From contig NZ_JACRSN010000005.1 in NCBI RefSeq assembly GCF_014384705.1, positions 95,409 to 159,408 on the forward strand: a DNA stretch of 64,000 nt, read 5' to 3'. Source of the stretch: Yeguia hominis. GTDB lineage: Bacteria > Bacillota > Clostridia > Oscillospirales > Acutalibacteraceae. The notes beneath the pieces are model-generated. The model saw nothing but the letters and a program-made list of their open reading frames with translations. It had not been told where the DNA came from and made no database searches. The position numbers were made by a program, and so were the translations under genes. Shown one piece after another: positions 1 to 8,965 of this stretch (the first letter of the stretch is position 1; each line of letters opens with the position of its first letter).

Positions 1-446
1 ATAATCCCCATACAGAGCAGCGCAGCCGTAAATCCGACTCCCATGCCGAGACCGTCTAAAATCGAAGGGAGAAGACGGTTTTTGCTTGCGTACATTTCTG
101 CACGTCCAAGGATAATGCAGTTGACGACAATGAGCGGCAGATAAATTCCCAGCGCCTTGTCGAGATCCGGAGAGAACGCCTTGATGAAAAGCTGCACAAT
201 CGTCACAAATCCTGCAATGATGGTGATGAACGCAGGAATTCGAACTTTGTCCGGAATAACCTTCCGCAGCGCAGAGATGACGGCATTGGAACAGACAAGG
301 ACAAAGGTCGTAGCGGCTCCCATTCCAATCGCGTTGCTTGCAGCGGTCGTTACGGCCAGCGTTGCACACACGCCGAGTACAAGCCGGAGCACCGGATTTT
401 CTTTAATCAAACCTTTGGTAAATTCTTTCAAAAGCGGTTTCGCCAT
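1..446 (-). CDS. rnfE: Rnf electron transport complex subunit E (partial, C-terminus outside window)
   Basis: Membrane subunit of the ion-translocating ferredoxin:NAD+ oxidoreductase. The minus-strand reading begins [20 protein letters not shown] at 446 and continues through hydrophobic helices ([20 protein letters not shown] and [20 protein letters not shown]), typical of the RnfA/RnfE/NqrD-E fold. The ATG lies one base after the rnfG stop, and its ribosome binding site GGGAGGTGA sits inside the end of rnfG, so the two are probably translationally coupled. The gene is cut by the left window edge after about 148 codons; the family is usually near 200 residues. rnfA and rnfB would be expected further left. 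Confidence 0.9.
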   Translation of the reverse strand, partial: MAKPLLKEFTKGLIKENPVLRLVLGVCATLAVTTAASNAIGMGAATTFVLVCSNAVISALRKVIPDKVRIPAFITIIAGFVTIVQLFIKAFSPDLDKALGIYLPLIVVNCIILGRAEMYASKNRLLPSILDGLGMGVGFTAALLCMGI

Positions 447-447
447 C

Positions 448-999
448 TCATTCACCTCCCGAAATTGCCGAATACTGCGTGAGCGCTTCGTTTACAGCCT
501 TTGTGACGGCGTTGCTGGAGATCGTCGCGCCGGTTACAGCGGAAATCTGTCCGTCTCCGGCAGTAGCGCCTTTGATAACCGAAAACCCGGATTGCGGCAG
601 GGCCTGGTTGTACTGAGAAAGGAAGCTGTCCTTTTCTACATTAGCGCCGAGTCCGACGGTTTCGCTGTGAGAGAGGATCTTGACGCCGGTTACCGTGCCG
701 TTTGAAGAAATACCGGTCATCACCTTGATGGTGCCGCCGTAGCCTTTGGCTTCGGTTACAAAAATATATCCGGCGGTTTCTCCGCTGTCTGTTTTGCCGA
801 TCACATACCCGTCTGTTTCCTCAAAGACTTCCGCCTGCGGCAGAACGACCTGGCGGGATTCCTCCTCTGCGAGAAGCTCCTGCTGTGCAATGCGGTTTTT
901 TGTGAGCAGATTGGTGCCTGCAAGCGCAAGCGTGGTCAGTAAGCAGATGAGGAACAGAACCAGCGTCGGCCTGAGAACCTCTTTTCCATTAAGCTTCAC
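448..999 (-). CDS. rnfG: Rnf electron transport complex subunit G
   Basis: Flavoprotein subunit of Rnf with one N-terminal membrane anchor (about residues 12-32, [19 protein letters not shown]) and an extracytoplasmic FMN-binding domain. The motif [13 protein letters not shown] near residues 154-166 holds the Thr to which FMN is covalently attached in this family. I place the start at the GTG at 999 (MKLNGKEV) because the AAAGGAG site lies about 9 bases upstream. A GTG at 1008 is in frame but almost touches that site. It overlaps the end of rnfD by about 11 bases. ApbE, encoded upstream in the same operon, is the likely FMN transferase. Confidence 0.9.
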   Translation of the reverse strand: MKLNGKEVLRPTLVLFLICLLTTLALAGTNLLTKNRIAQQELLAEEESRQVVLPQAEVFEETDGYVIGKTDSGETAGYIFVTEAKGYGGTIKVMTGISSNGTVTGVKILSHSETVGLGANVEKDSFLSQYNQALPQSGFSVIKGATAGDGQISAVTGATISSNAVTKAVNEALTQYSAISGGE

Positions 1000-1939
1000 G
1001 ATGCGCACGCTCCTTTCCGAAAGGCTTCGGGCGGGTTGCTCGTTCGATCAGCGGAACCAGAATATTCATCAGGATAATCGAGTAGGAAACACCTTCCGGC
1101 AGAGCGCCGAAAATTCGAATCATCATGGTTAAGAATCCGCATCCGACTGCAAAAAGAATGCGTCCGTTCCGGGTGATGGGCGAGGTGGTATAATCGGTTG
1201 CCATGAAAATTGCGCCGAGAAGCAGTCCGCCGGTCAGAAGGTCCACGAGAACATTTCGTCCGGCAATCAGAGAAATCACAGCAGCGGTTCCGAGGTAACA
1301 AAGCGGAATGACCGGGCTGATAATCCGGCGTACGATGAGATAAATTCCGCCGATGATCAGTGCAAAGGCACAGGTTTCCCCGAGACAACCGCTGTGCGTC
1401 CCGATAAAGAGTTCCATCAGATCCGGGAGTGCCTCGCCGGAGCCTTCTTTTAAAATGCTCAGCGGCGTCGCGGTAGTCGTGGCGTCGGTCTGGCTGAGAT
1501 AGGAAAACGCGCCGGTCCAAGTGGTCATTTTTGTGGGGAAAGAGTTCATCAGGATAATACGCGCGGTCAGCGCAGGATTGACAAAGTTCTGCCCGAGGCC
1601 GCCGAAAAGCTGTTTGACAACGACGATGGCGATAACTCCGCCAAACGCTGCTATCAGAAGGTTGATGGAAACCGGCAGGTTAAAAGCGAGCAAAATTCCG
1701 GTCACAATCGCGCTCAAATCCCCGATGGTATTGTCGCGCTTCATGATTTTTCGGGATATGTATTCACTCAATACACACGAGAGGACAGAGACGCCCAAAA
1801 CCAGAAGCGTGCGCGGGCCAAAAATCACGACAGATGCGATGATGGCAGGAATCAGTGCAATGATGACGTTCAGCATAATGCGGCGGGTTGTGATTCCCTC
1901 TCGCAGGTGGGGCGAAGAAGAAACAATCAATTTATCCAA
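989..1939 (-). CDS. rnfD: Rnf electron transport complex subunit D
   Basis: Integral membrane subunit of Rnf, 316 residues, with repeated hydrophobic helices (IMLNVIIALIPAIIASVVIF, LINLLIAAFGGVIAIVVVK-like segments, FALIIGGIYLIVRRIISPVI). The stretch TTTATPLSILK near residue 157 corresponds to the covalent FMN-Thr site of RnfD/NqrB proteins. The start is TTG at 1939, following an AGGATGAG-like site. It follows rnfC by 10 bases and overlaps rnfG. In the complex it passes electrons between the ferredoxin-facing and NAD-facing modules and is part of the Na+ or H+ pathway; which ion is pumped cannot be told from sequence. Confidence 0.92.
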   Translation of the reverse strand: MDKLIVSSSPHLREGITTRRIMLNVIIALIPAIIASVVIFGPRTLLVLGVSVLSCVLSEYISRKIMKRDNTIGDLSAIVTGILLAFNLPVSINLLIAAFGGVIAIVVVKQLFGGLGQNFVNPALTARIILMNSFPTKMTTWTGAFSYLSQTDATTTATPLSILKEGSGEALPDLMELFIGTHSGCLGETCAFALIIGGIYLIVRRIISPVIPLCYLGTAAVISLIAGRNVLVDLLTGGLLLGAIFMATDYTTSPITRNGRILFAVGCGFLTMMIRIFGALPEGVSYSIILMNILVPLIERATRPKPFGKERAHREA

Positions 1940-1949
1940 ACGATACCAC

Positions 1950-3299
1950 TCATCCTTTCTTTTTTGCTGCCGCAGCCTTCAAAAGGCCTTTTCCAAGACG
2001 AATGGCCTGCACCAGCCGCCGGCCTGCCGGACAGTTAAACGCACAGGTGCCGCATTCCATACAGACCATGGCGCCGTAGGCTTCCAGCCCTTCGAGGTCT
2101 TTCTGCTCTGCATATTTTTCGAGCATGGTCGGGACAAGATTCATCGGGCATCCGGCAACGCAGCGTCCGCACCGGATACAGGCGGTCGGCTTCGGCAGGA
2201 CGGCATCCTTTTCTCCAAAAGCGAGGATGGCATTGTTTTGCTTTAAAACCGGAAGTTGATCGTCGGTAATGGCAAGCCCCATCATCGGGCCGCCCATGAG
2301 AAGTTTTTTCGGCGGAAGCGCATATCCGCCGCAAAAATCGATCAGATCGGAAATTCGTGTGCCAATCGGCACGATGACGTTTTTCGGGGAGGCAATTGCC
2401 GGCCCGCTTACCGTGATTCGTTTGGAAACAAGCGGCATGCCGGTTTTGAGATAATTTGCAAGGAATGCGACCGAAGTAATATTCATCACAAGGCACCCAA
2501 CGTCTGCCGGAAGCTTCTCCGGCGGTACTTCGCGGTTTGTGCAGGATTTAATCAGCACTTTTTCGGCGCCCTGCGGATATTTCGATTTGAGCGGGAGAAT
2601 CCGCACCTCGTTGTTTGGATCGTGATCGGTATTATCCGCGATTTTTTTCAAAGCCTCAATGACGTCCGGCTTGTTGTCTTCTACGGCAATGATAACGCGG
2701 TTGATATTGAGAATGCTTTTAAGCGCGTAGATGCCTTCCAGAACAGCGCGCGGACTTTCAATCGCTTCGCGGTGGTCAGAGGTGACATAAGGTTCACATT
2801 CCGCCGCGTTGATGATGATGGTGTCGATTTTCTTATTCGGCGGAATATTGAGCTTTACGTGCGCAGGAAACCCGGCGCCGCCGAGCCCGACAAGACCGGA
2901 TTCCCGGATTGCAGCGGTGAATTCCGCCGTATTGCTGACAATGGGGGGCGTCAGATCCGGAGAGGATTCCATGAATCCGTCGGAGTCGATGACGATGGCG
3001 TCGCAGACCTGCCCGCCGGGCAGCATCACTTGCTGGATCGCCGAGACGGTGCCGGAGACGCTTGCATGAATCGGCGCACTGATAAAGGCGCTGCTGTCGC
3101 CGATTTTTTGTCCGCGATAGACGTGGTCCCCTTTTTTTACAAGCGGAGTACAGGGTGCGCCGGCATGCTGCTGCATGGGAATAACAACCTGTTTCGGCGC
3201 GGGCATCGTCACGGATGGAAGCCGGCTTGTGTTTTTGTGGTGTGGAACATTTGCACCGCCGTGAATTTTATACGGCTTGGAGGGAAATCCAGATTCCAT
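1950..3299 (-). CDS. rnfC: Rnf electron transport complex subunit C (NADH-binding, Fe-S)
   Basis: Peripheral subunit of Rnf carrying the FMN/NADH-binding fold and two [4Fe-4S] clusters. The 449-residue product has the glycine-rich GLVGLGGAGFPAHVKL near residue 137, the acidic AAECEPYVTSD, and two ferredoxin-like motifs near the C-terminus, CIRCGRCVAGCP and CMECGTCAFNCP. The ATG at 3299 is preceded by a strong AAAGGAGG site. It is the first rnf gene proper of the operon, 14 bases after the Gx-type membrane protein, giving the order C-D-G-E common in clostridia. Confidence 0.94.
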   Translation of the reverse strand: MESGFPSKPYKIHGGANVPHHKNTSRLPSVTMPAPKQVVIPMQQHAGAPCTPLVKKGDHVYRGQKIGDSSAFISAPIHASVSGTVSAIQQVMLPGGQVCDAIVIDSDGFMESSPDLTPPIVSNTAEFTAAIRESGLVGLGGAGFPAHVKLNIPPNKKIDTIIINAAECEPYVTSDHREAIESPRAVLEGIYALKSILNINRVIIAVEDNKPDVIEALKKIADNTDHDPNNEVRILPLKSKYPQGAEKVLIKSCTNREVPPEKLPADVGCLVMNITSVAFLANYLKTGMPLVSKRITVSGPAIASPKNVIVPIGTRISDLIDFCGGYALPPKKLLMGGPMMGLAITDDQLPVLKQNNAILAFGEKDAVLPKPTACIRCGRCVAGCPMNLVPTMLEKYAEQKDLEGLEAYGAMVCMECGTCAFNCPAGRRLVQAIRLGKGLLKAAAAKKKG

Positions 3300-3313
3300 G
3301 TTCTTTCCTCCTT

Positions 3314-3835
3314 TTATGAAAGTTTCTTGAGCAACGGCATCACAACCCGGAGCAGAACGCCGGTGACGGTGCCGGTCAGTAAGCTAAACAAAATTAAAAC
3401 GGGCGTATACCAGAAAACAGCGGCCGAAGTCAGCGCCCAGGCTACCAAAAGCTGCGCGGCATTATGTGCCAGTGCGCCCAAAATACCGACGCCGATCATG
3501 CCGAATCGATCACGCCGGGAAACAGCCCACATGATAAGCGTGCTGCAAATGCCGCCGGCAAGACTCATCAGCATCGCGGTTATTCCGCGGAGCAGACCGG
3601 CAAACAGTCCTTTCATCACAGCAATACAAAGCGCGGGAAAAAGGCCGATACAGCCTGCAGCATACATGGTAGCAAGATTGGAGAGGCCAAGCTTTGCACC
3701 GGGCGGCAAAAACGGCATTGCGGGCAGCAGCGTTTCCAGTGCAGAGAGCACGAGCGCCAACGCGCCGAGCAGACCGTTGAGCGCAAGAAACGATGCGGAA
3801 AACGGGCTGGTTTTAGGAAGACGTCCGTTTGACAA
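3314..3835 (-). CDS. Gx transporter / heptaprenyl diphosphate synthase component I-like membrane protein
   Basis: Small polytopic membrane protein of 173 residues with about five hydrophobic segments and a conserved glycine-rich stretch (PGAKLGLSNLATMYAAG, then LLRGITAMLMSLAGG). This matches the family annotated as Gx transporter or Hpre_diP_synt_I; its biochemical role is unsettled. In clostridia it recurs next to NusG domain II proteins, ApbE and rnf genes, as here, which suggests a part in flavin or quinone-related maturation of redox proteins (inference). The start is TTG at 3835, 8 bases after AGGAGG. It lies 12 bases after the NusG-II gene. Confidence 0.8.
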   Translation of the reverse strand: MSNGRLPKTSPFSASFLALNGLLGALALVLSALETLLPAMPFLPPGAKLGLSNLATMYAAGCIGLFPALCIAVMKGLFAGLLRGITAMLMSLAGGICSTLIMWAVSRRDRFGMIGVGILGALAHNAAQLLVAWALTSAAVFWYTPVLILFSLLTGTVTGVLLRVVMPLLKKLS

Positions 3836-3847
3836 AAGGCATTCCTC

Positions 3848-4225
3848 CTAACCGGTGATTGCGTCCTGGGTTTGGCTGCTTCCTTTTAAATAGACAGAAA
3901 CCCGGGCAGGCAAACAGACTGCGGATTGCCCCGGCCTGGTCAGTTTTCCGGTCCGAACACAGGTTTGGTCTGGACATTCGGAAGAAAGAAAGGAAACCCC
4001 ATCTGGCTCCAGCAGCAGGCGAATCTGAAAATCTCCATGAAGCGCAAGTGTTTCGGTGGCCTTCAGGGTGGATAAATCCACTTCCCGCACCAAATTGCCG
4101 TTTTGTTCAATTACGGCAGCGCAAGCGCTTTGTTTGGGCTTTATAAGTATTAATAATAACAAGAATACGGTAAAAAGTAAACTCAATAACAGAAAAAGGT
4201 CCGACTTCCGAAAAAGTGTCCGCAT
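3848..4225 (-). CDS. NusG domain II-containing protein
   Basis: Secreted or membrane-anchored small protein, 125 residues: one N-terminal hydrophobic helix (LFLLLSLLFTVFLLLLILI) followed by a beta-rich domain. The signature SECPDQTCVRTGKL near residues 78-91 matches the NusG_II family, whose members carry a conserved Cys pair and have no known enzymatic activity. It sits 3 bases after apbE and just before the Gx membrane protein, the usual clostridial arrangement upstream of rnf. The link to Rnf assembly or flavinylation is inferred from this recurrent context only. Confidence 0.82.
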   Translation of the reverse strand: MRTLFRKSDLFLLLSLLFTVFLLLLILIKPKQSACAAVIEQNGNLVREVDLSTLKATETLALHGDFQIRLLLEPDGVSFLSSECPDQTCVRTGKLTRPGQSAVCLPARVSVYLKGSSQTQDAITG

Positions 4226-4228
4226 CGC

Positions 4229-5299
4229 TCATCTCTCTCCGATCAGGTGGTATCCTTCGGCGGTAAGCGTAAAGGCAAGCTCGCCAAAAAGCCGAACATC
4301 TCCGCTTTCTGTGACGAAAATCCCACTGGCCCCATAAGTCTCTAATAAATCACAGCCTGCGTCCACGCCGAGAATGAAGCAGGCAGTCGCAAGAAGATCG
4401 GAGTAAAGTCCGCTTTCATGCAGAACCGTCACAGAGACTAGTCCGCTTTTGGCCGGGTATCCGGTTTTGGGGTCCAGAAGATGATGATATGTGACGCCGT
4501 TCTGTGTGAAGGCTTTTTCGTAGCTGCCGGAGGTCGAAATGCAGAGCGATTCTGTTTTTCCAAGGGGGAGATCCAGTGTACCGAGCTGCGCGGAGAGATC
4601 TTCTCCGCGCGGATCCCGTACGGCAATGGTCCAGACGGTATGATCCGGCTTTTGCCCATAGAGGCCGATGCTTCCGCCGACAGAGACTACCGCGCCGGCT
4701 GCGTTTTGTTCGCGGTAGGCGGCAATCGCGTCGTCGCAGGCAGCGCCTTTTCCGGCAGCGCCAAGGTCAACGGCACTGCCGTTTATTTGCAAAAAAGCCT
4801 GATCCGACGACAGCGTCAGATTCTGGTAAGAAACGCAGGGCAGAAATTTGGAAATTTGGTCTGCGCTGGGGACGGCATGAACCTCTCCGTCAAAATTCCA
4901 TAAAGAACTGACCGGAAGAATGGTGGGATCAAACGCGCCGCCGGACTGTTCGGCGACATCCAGTGCGGCTGCTAAAATAGAGCGCGTCCGGTCATGGATC
5001 GGAACCGCAGAAATTCCGGCCGCAGCATTGAGCTTCTGAATGTCGGAATCTTCCACACGCCACGAGATGAGCGCCTCTGTTTCGGCAGCCCGGGTTAGTG
5101 CGTCTGCAGCAGCAGCTTCGCCGTCTCGGCTGTAGATGGTCTGCTGCATATAAGACCCCATCACATAGCCGGTTGCAGTATATGTTTTTGAAAATGCGCC
5201 GCCGCGAATTACCAAAACGATTATCAGACAAAACAAAAAGACCACGGCCAGTACCGCAGTCCAAATTTTTGCACGTCGGACTGAAAAGTGTTTTTGCAT
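4229..5299 (-). CDS. apbE: FAD:protein FMN transferase (ApbE family)
   Basis: Transfers FMN from FAD to a Thr in target flavoproteins; the obvious substrates are RnfG and RnfD encoded downstream. The 356-residue product has an N-terminal membrane anchor (about 11-31), the family motifs GSYMQQTIYS, AVDLGAAGKGAACD (about 175-188) and VSVGGSIGLYGQKPD, and a C-terminal HHLLDPKTGYPA with the Mg-binding region. The ATG at 5299 follows GGAGG at 6-base spacing. It is the first gene of the operon, so maturation factor and complex are co-transcribed. Length is normal for the family. Confidence 0.93.
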   Translation of the reverse strand: MQKHFSVRRAKIWTAVLAVVFLFCLIIVLVIRGGAFSKTYTATGYVMGSYMQQTIYSRDGEAAAADALTRAAETEALISWRVEDSDIQKLNAAAGISAVPIHDRTRSILAAALDVAEQSGGAFDPTILPVSSLWNFDGEVHAVPSADQISKFLPCVSYQNLTLSSDQAFLQINGSAVDLGAAGKGAACDDAIAAYREQNAAGAVVSVGGSIGLYGQKPDHTVWTIAVRDPRGEDLSAQLGTLDLPLGKTESLCISTSGSYEKAFTQNGVTYHHLLDPKTGYPAKSGLVSVTVLHESGLYSDLLATACFILGVDAGCDLLETYGASGIFVTESGDVRLFGELAFTLTAEGYHLIGER

Positions 5300-5378
5300 G
5301 GAAATCCTCCGGAAAAATTACCCAATGAACCAGGGCGGATAAACAGGAAAATTTGCGATGTTGCCCTTTGCTGTTTCC

Positions 5379-5387
5379 ATCATACCA
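5379..5387 (-). promoter_or_regulatory. Candidate extended -10 promoter of the apbE-rnf operon
   Basis: On the minus strand the sequence TGGTATGAT gives an extended -10 (TG-N-TATGAT) about 80 bases before the apbE start, in the divergent region shared with the fructokinase gene. No good -35 is seen 17 bases upstream, as expected for an extended -10 promoter. Weak evidence. Confidence 0.4.
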
Positions 5388-5542
5388 TAAAAAGCAAAAA
5401 ACGAAAAGGCTGTACAGGGCATTTTACAAATTTGCAGAATTTCATTTTCGGGACTTCTTTTTTAGTGGGTTTTGTGTTACTATGAATATGCATACTGAAA
5501 AAAGAAATGTGCTCTATTCGGCACTTGAAGGAGGAGTAGCAG

Positions 5543-6505
5543 ATGTATGATGTCGTAGCATTAGGGGAGCTTTTGATTGACTTTACCCCCAAAGGCGTCA
5601 GTGAAGCGGGAAATTCCATCCTGCACGCGATTCCGGGCGGTGCACCGGGAAATTTTCTGGCAGCTCTTACAGCCTGCGGAAAGAAAACGGCGTTTATCGG
5701 AAAAGTCGGAAAGGATACTTTCGGTACGCAGATTAAAAAGACGCTTTCCGACGCCGGTATGGACGTCAGCAGTGTGATTGAGGATGCGTCGGTGTTTACC
5801 ACGCTGGCTTTTGTTACGCTGGATGAACACGGAGACCGCAATTTTTCCTTTGCACGCAAGCCGGGTGCGGATATGATGCTGACGCCGGAAGAACTGGATA
5901 CGGAAAAACTGACGCATACGCGGGTTTTCCATTTTGGAACCATTTCTATGACCGATGATCCCGCGCGGAGCGCAACCAGATCCGCAATTGAAATTGCACG
6001 CAAATCCGGCGCCTGGATCAGCTTTGACCCCAACTACCGTCCGCCGCTCTGGAAACAGGAAGCGGATGCAGTCGAGCAGATGCGCTGGGGTGTCCAGCAT
6101 GCCGATGTTGTAAAAATCAGCGAAGAAGAGCTGGAAATGCTCTATGACGGTTCGCTGGAGGACGGCGCCAAATGGCTGCTTTCCGATTGCGGCGTCAAGC
6201 TGGTGTTTTTGACCTGCGGAAAGAAGGGCTGCTATTACTGCAACCGGAATGTCTACGATTTTTCCCCGTCGTTCATTGAGCTGCCGACCATCGATACAAA
6301 CGGAGCAGGCGATATTTTCGGCGGCACTGCGATGAGCAAGGTGCTGGACAGCGGCAAAAATCCGGAAGACCTAACTGCGGCAGAGCTTGCTGAAATCTGC
6401 GAGTTTGCCAATGCGATGGCCGGACTTTCTACAACAAAGAACGGTGCAATTCCGAGCATCCCGAAGCCGGAAGAAGCTTATGCGCTGATGCAGCAGAAAA
6501 ACTGA
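5543..6505 (+). CDS. scrK: Fructokinase / PfkB-family carbohydrate kinase
   Basis: ATP-dependent sugar kinase, most like fructokinase, producing fructose-6-phosphate in the cytosol. The 320-residue protein opens with MYDVVALGELLIDFTPKG, has the first PfkB signature (GGAPGNFLAALTACGKKTAF, about 32-51) and the C-terminal signature DTNGAGDIFGG (about 250-260) with the catalytic Asp in GAGD. The common form is DTTGAGD; Asn here is a mild variant. SD AAGGAGGAG lies 7 bases before the ATG. It stands alone, divergent from apbE, with a terminator behind it. The exact hexose cannot be fixed from sequence. Confidence 0.85.
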   Translation: MYDVVALGELLIDFTPKGVSEAGNSILHAIPGGAPGNFLAALTACGKKTAFIGKVGKDTFGTQIKKTLSDAGMDVSSVIEDASVFTTLAFVTLDEHGDRNFSFARKPGADMMLTPEELDTEKLTHTRVFHFGTISMTDDPARSATRSAIEIARKSGAWISFDPNYRPPLWKQEADAVEQMRWGVQHADVVKISEEELEMLYDGSLEDGAKWLLSDCGVKLVFLTCGKKGCYYCNRNVYDFSPSFIELPTIDTNGAGDIFGGTAMSKVLDSGKNPEDLTAAELAEICEFANAMAGLSTTKNGAIPSIPKPEEAYALMQQKN

Positions 6506-6589
6506 CCTGCGGAAAGGACGTCGATTCCTGTCCGAAAGCGATTATGTATGGGAATCTGCTTCCTTAAATAAAAAATTAGAACAAACAGA

Positions 6590-6635
6590 AAGACCGCCGA
6601 TTCCTCGAAACCGTGGGGGCAGGCGGTCTTTTTTT
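6590..6635 (+). terminator. Intrinsic terminator after fructokinase gene
   Basis: A 9-bp stem AAGACCGCC / GGCGGTCTT (6590-6598 with 6622-6630) is followed by a T run. It lies between convergent genes, and the minus-strand reading also ends in a T-rich tract, so it may end the histidine kinase transcript as well. Confidence 0.85.
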
Positions 6636-6656
6636 CGTGAACAGAATCGCGGCGGT

Positions 6657-8117
6657 TTAGGTCTGGGCTGAAGCGTCCGGCGTTTCCGGCGGCAAGGGCT
6701 TCGGCTCAGATGGCGCACAAGGCAGCTCAAACCAGAAGTCGCTGCCTTTTCCGACTTCACTCTGCACGCCATAGGCTGCATTGTGCAGATCCAAAACGGC
6801 CTTTACAATAGAAAGCCCAAGGCCGGTTCCCATTCGCGCCGCTTCGCCGTTACGGTTGGCTTTATAGTAGCGATCCCAAATTTCTCCGAGCTGTTCCGGG
6901 GGAATGCCAGGTCCTTTATCGATAATTTCTACCCGGACGGCATGATCGTGCAGGCTTTGCCGGACCGTGATGCAGTGCCGTTCCCCACTGTGCGTGATGG
7001 CATTGTTAATCAGGTTATAGATAACCTGTGAAATTTTCAGAATGTCGGCTTCGACCATATAAGTTCCGTCAGATTCAAACTGAAAGTCGTAATCCGCCAT
7101 TTTTTGATAGCGATTTACAATTTCCCGGAGGGTATCGGTCAGGCAGAAACGGGAAATGCTGAGTGTCTGCGTACCGGACTGCAGCTTTGAAAGATCCAGC
7201 ATATCGTTGACAAGCCCGGTCAGATGTTTGGCTTCGTCAATAATAATCTGAATGTTTTCCGGCGTGTTTTCACCGGGAATATCCCGCATCACTTCGCTGT
7301 AACCGGAAATCATCGTCAGCGGCGTTCGCAGATCGTGTGAGACATTCGCAATCAGCTCTCGGCGCAGAGATTCGACTTTGCCGAGTTCCCGGGCGGTGTA
7401 GTTAAGCGTATGTGCAAGTTCAGAGATCTCCCGGTACCCAGATTCATCAAAAATGACATTGTAATTGCCGGTGCCCAGAATTTTTGCGGCGTCATTGATC
7501 CGCACAATCGGGCGGGTAATCCGGGAGGTTAAAAAGAATGCAAGCAAAGAAGAGAGCAGAAGCATCACGACGGTAATCCAGCAAAGCTGTACGCGCAAGG
7601 TGTTGACAGTGGCGTCGACGGGCGTCAGATTGGAATGAAGCAGAATCAGGCGCGGACTGCCGTCCTGTGTGGTCAGCGTTTTGGCAAGCACCATGTTTTC
7701 GGGCGAACTTTCCTGCGGGGCGCCATGGGTCATGGTGTTGTACTGCTGAAAAACCATTCCGCCGTTCTGCGCGGTTTCCGCATAAATGGCGGCGTATTGA
7801 ATGGACCAGCCATTATGAATGACGCTGTTTGGAGAACATTTGGCGCTGGCCACGGTTTTTCCGTAGTCCGTCGTGATCAGAATATTGATCTGTTTTTGCG
7901 CAGAAAGCTCTTCCGCCAGCAGAGAGAGGTCCTCCTGGTCGATGGAGCCGGCAAGCTCTGTGGCTGCAGAGCGAATTTCCCGAATCTTGATGTTTCGGTA
8001 AAAGGCGCCGAGTAAAGAGGTCTGAAAGATCCAGAGCAGCGCCAGAATAATGACGGTAAACAGGGCAAAGCTTCCCAACACGCGCCACCGGATTCCAATT
8101 CGATTTTTATGCTTCAA
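6657..8117 (-). CDS. Membrane sensor histidine kinase (two-component system)
   Basis: Sensor kinase partner of the response regulator encoded just upstream. Order of domains: TM helix (about 12-31), extracytoplasmic sensor of about 140 residues, second TM (LCWITVVMLLLSSLLAFFL), HAMP linker, HisKA with the phospho-accepting His in NVSHDLRTPLTMISGYSE, and HATPase_c with N box NLINNAITHSG, DKGPGIPPEQLG and GTGLGLSIVK. I place the start at the TTG at 8117 (486 residues), overlapping the regulator by 11 bases, because no ATG lies nearby; longer readings cover the regulator gene. The signal sensed is unknown. Confidence 0.88.
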   Translation of the reverse strand: MKHKNRIGIRWRVLGSFALFTVIILALLWIFQTSLLGAFYRNIKIREIRSAATELAGSIDQEDLSLLAEELSAQKQINILITTDYGKTVASAKCSPNSVIHNGWSIQYAAIYAETAQNGGMVFQQYNTMTHGAPQESSPENMVLAKTLTTQDGSPRLILLHSNLTPVDATVNTLRVQLCWITVVMLLLSSLLAFFLTSRITRPIVRINDAAKILGTGNYNVIFDESGYREISELAHTLNYTARELGKVESLRRELIANVSHDLRTPLTMISGYSEVMRDIPGENTPENIQIIIDEAKHLTGLVNDMLDLSKLQSGTQTLSISRFCLTDTLREIVNRYQKMADYDFQFESDGTYMVEADILKISQVIYNLINNAITHSGERHCITVRQSLHDHAVRVEIIDKGPGIPPEQLGEIWDRYYKANRNGEAARMGTGLGLSIVKAVLDLHNAAYGVQSEVGKGSDFWFELPCAPSEPKPLPPETPDASAQT

Positions 8118-8787
8118 AACGATACCCCACTCCTCGAAGTGTGACAATAAATTTACTGTATGGCCCAAGCCGCTTGCGCAGCAGTTTGATATGGGTGTCG
8201 AGCGTCCGGTCGTCTCCGTAGAAATCATATCCCCAGACGTTGGTGATGAGCTGTTCCCGTGTCAGGGCGATGTTGCGGTTAGAGGCCATGTAAAACAGCA
8301 GATCATATTCTTTCGGGGAAAGATCGACGCGCACGCCGTCGACTTCTACAATCCGGCCGGTGAAATCGATGGAAAGCCCTTCGTAATGCACGACGTTTCG
8401 CTGATCGGAATTTTGCTTTGCGTGCGTCCGCTTCATAATGGCGCTCACGCGCATCATCAGTTCCTTTGGGGAGAACGGCTTGACCACATAGTCGTCAATG
8501 CCGAGTTCAAATCCATGAATACGGTCGTATTCCTCTCCGCGTGCGGAAAGCATCAGGACCGGCGCGGAACAGACCTTGCGGATTTCTCGGACAGCAGAAA
8601 ATCCGTCCAGTTCCGGCATCATGACATCCATGATAATCAGATCGAAATCGTGAGGCCGTGCACGGCAAAGTGTGACGGCCTCCATGCCGTTGGCAGCCTC
8701 CGTTACGGTATGGCCCTCGAAAACGGCATACTTTCGAATTAATGCACGGATTTTTTCTTCATCATCGACAACAAGCAGATGATACAC
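8107..8787 (-). CDS. OmpR/PhoB-family response regulator
   Basis: DNA-binding response regulator, 226 residues. The receiver domain starts VYHLLVVDDEEKIRALI with the acidic pair, has the phosphorylation Asp in DLIIMDVMMPELDG (about residue 53) and Lys in DYVVKPFSP. The C-terminal winged helix ends RTLDTHIKLLRKRLG and VTLRGVGYRFEA, the PhoB/OmpR signature. The start is the GTG at 8787, 6 bases after GAAGGAGGG; longer in-frame readings lack a site. It is co-transcribed with the histidine kinase from the promoter at 8900-8928. Confidence 0.92.
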   Translation of the reverse strand: MYHLLVVDDEEKIRALIRKYAVFEGHTVTEAANGMEAVTLCRARPHDFDLIIMDVMMPELDGFSAVREIRKVCSAPVLMLSARGEEYDRIHGFELGIDDYVVKPFSPKELMMRVSAIMKRTHAKQNSDQRNVVHYEGLSIDFTGRIVEVDGVRVDLSPKEYDLLFYMASNRNIALTREQLITNVWGYDFYGDDRTLDTHIKLLRKRLGPYSKFIVTLRGVGYRFEA

Positions 8788-8899
8788 AGAAATCCCTCCT
8801 TCAGCGTGTCCAATGTCTTTACCGTACGCCGGCTTTGTGAATGTTAGGTGACAAATACGAGTTTCCGGAAAGAGATCCCGGATGTTTTTTCTGCAATTT

Positions 8900-8928
8900 A
8901 TTATACGATTTGCCGCAAAGCCCGTCAA
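8900..8928 (-). promoter_or_regulatory. SigA-type promoter of the two-component operon
   Basis: On the minus strand TTGACG (8923-8928), 17-base spacer, then TATAAT (8900-8905). This is nearly perfect and lies about 110 bases before the response regulator start. Confidence 0.8.
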
Positions 8929-8965
8929 TGGCTGAAAAATACAGTGTACAAACCGGATTTTCATC

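Noticed and set aside
2256..3851. A 531-codon plus-strand frame opposite rnfC and the Gx gene
   Set aside because: It covers two well-supported genes on the other strand, lacks a ribosome site and shows no recognisable motif.
5543..6505. Asn in DTNGAGD of the fructokinase as a sign of inactivity
   Set aside because: The catalytic Asp and anion-hole GAG are intact and this Asn occurs in other PfkB kinases, so it is not a loss of function.
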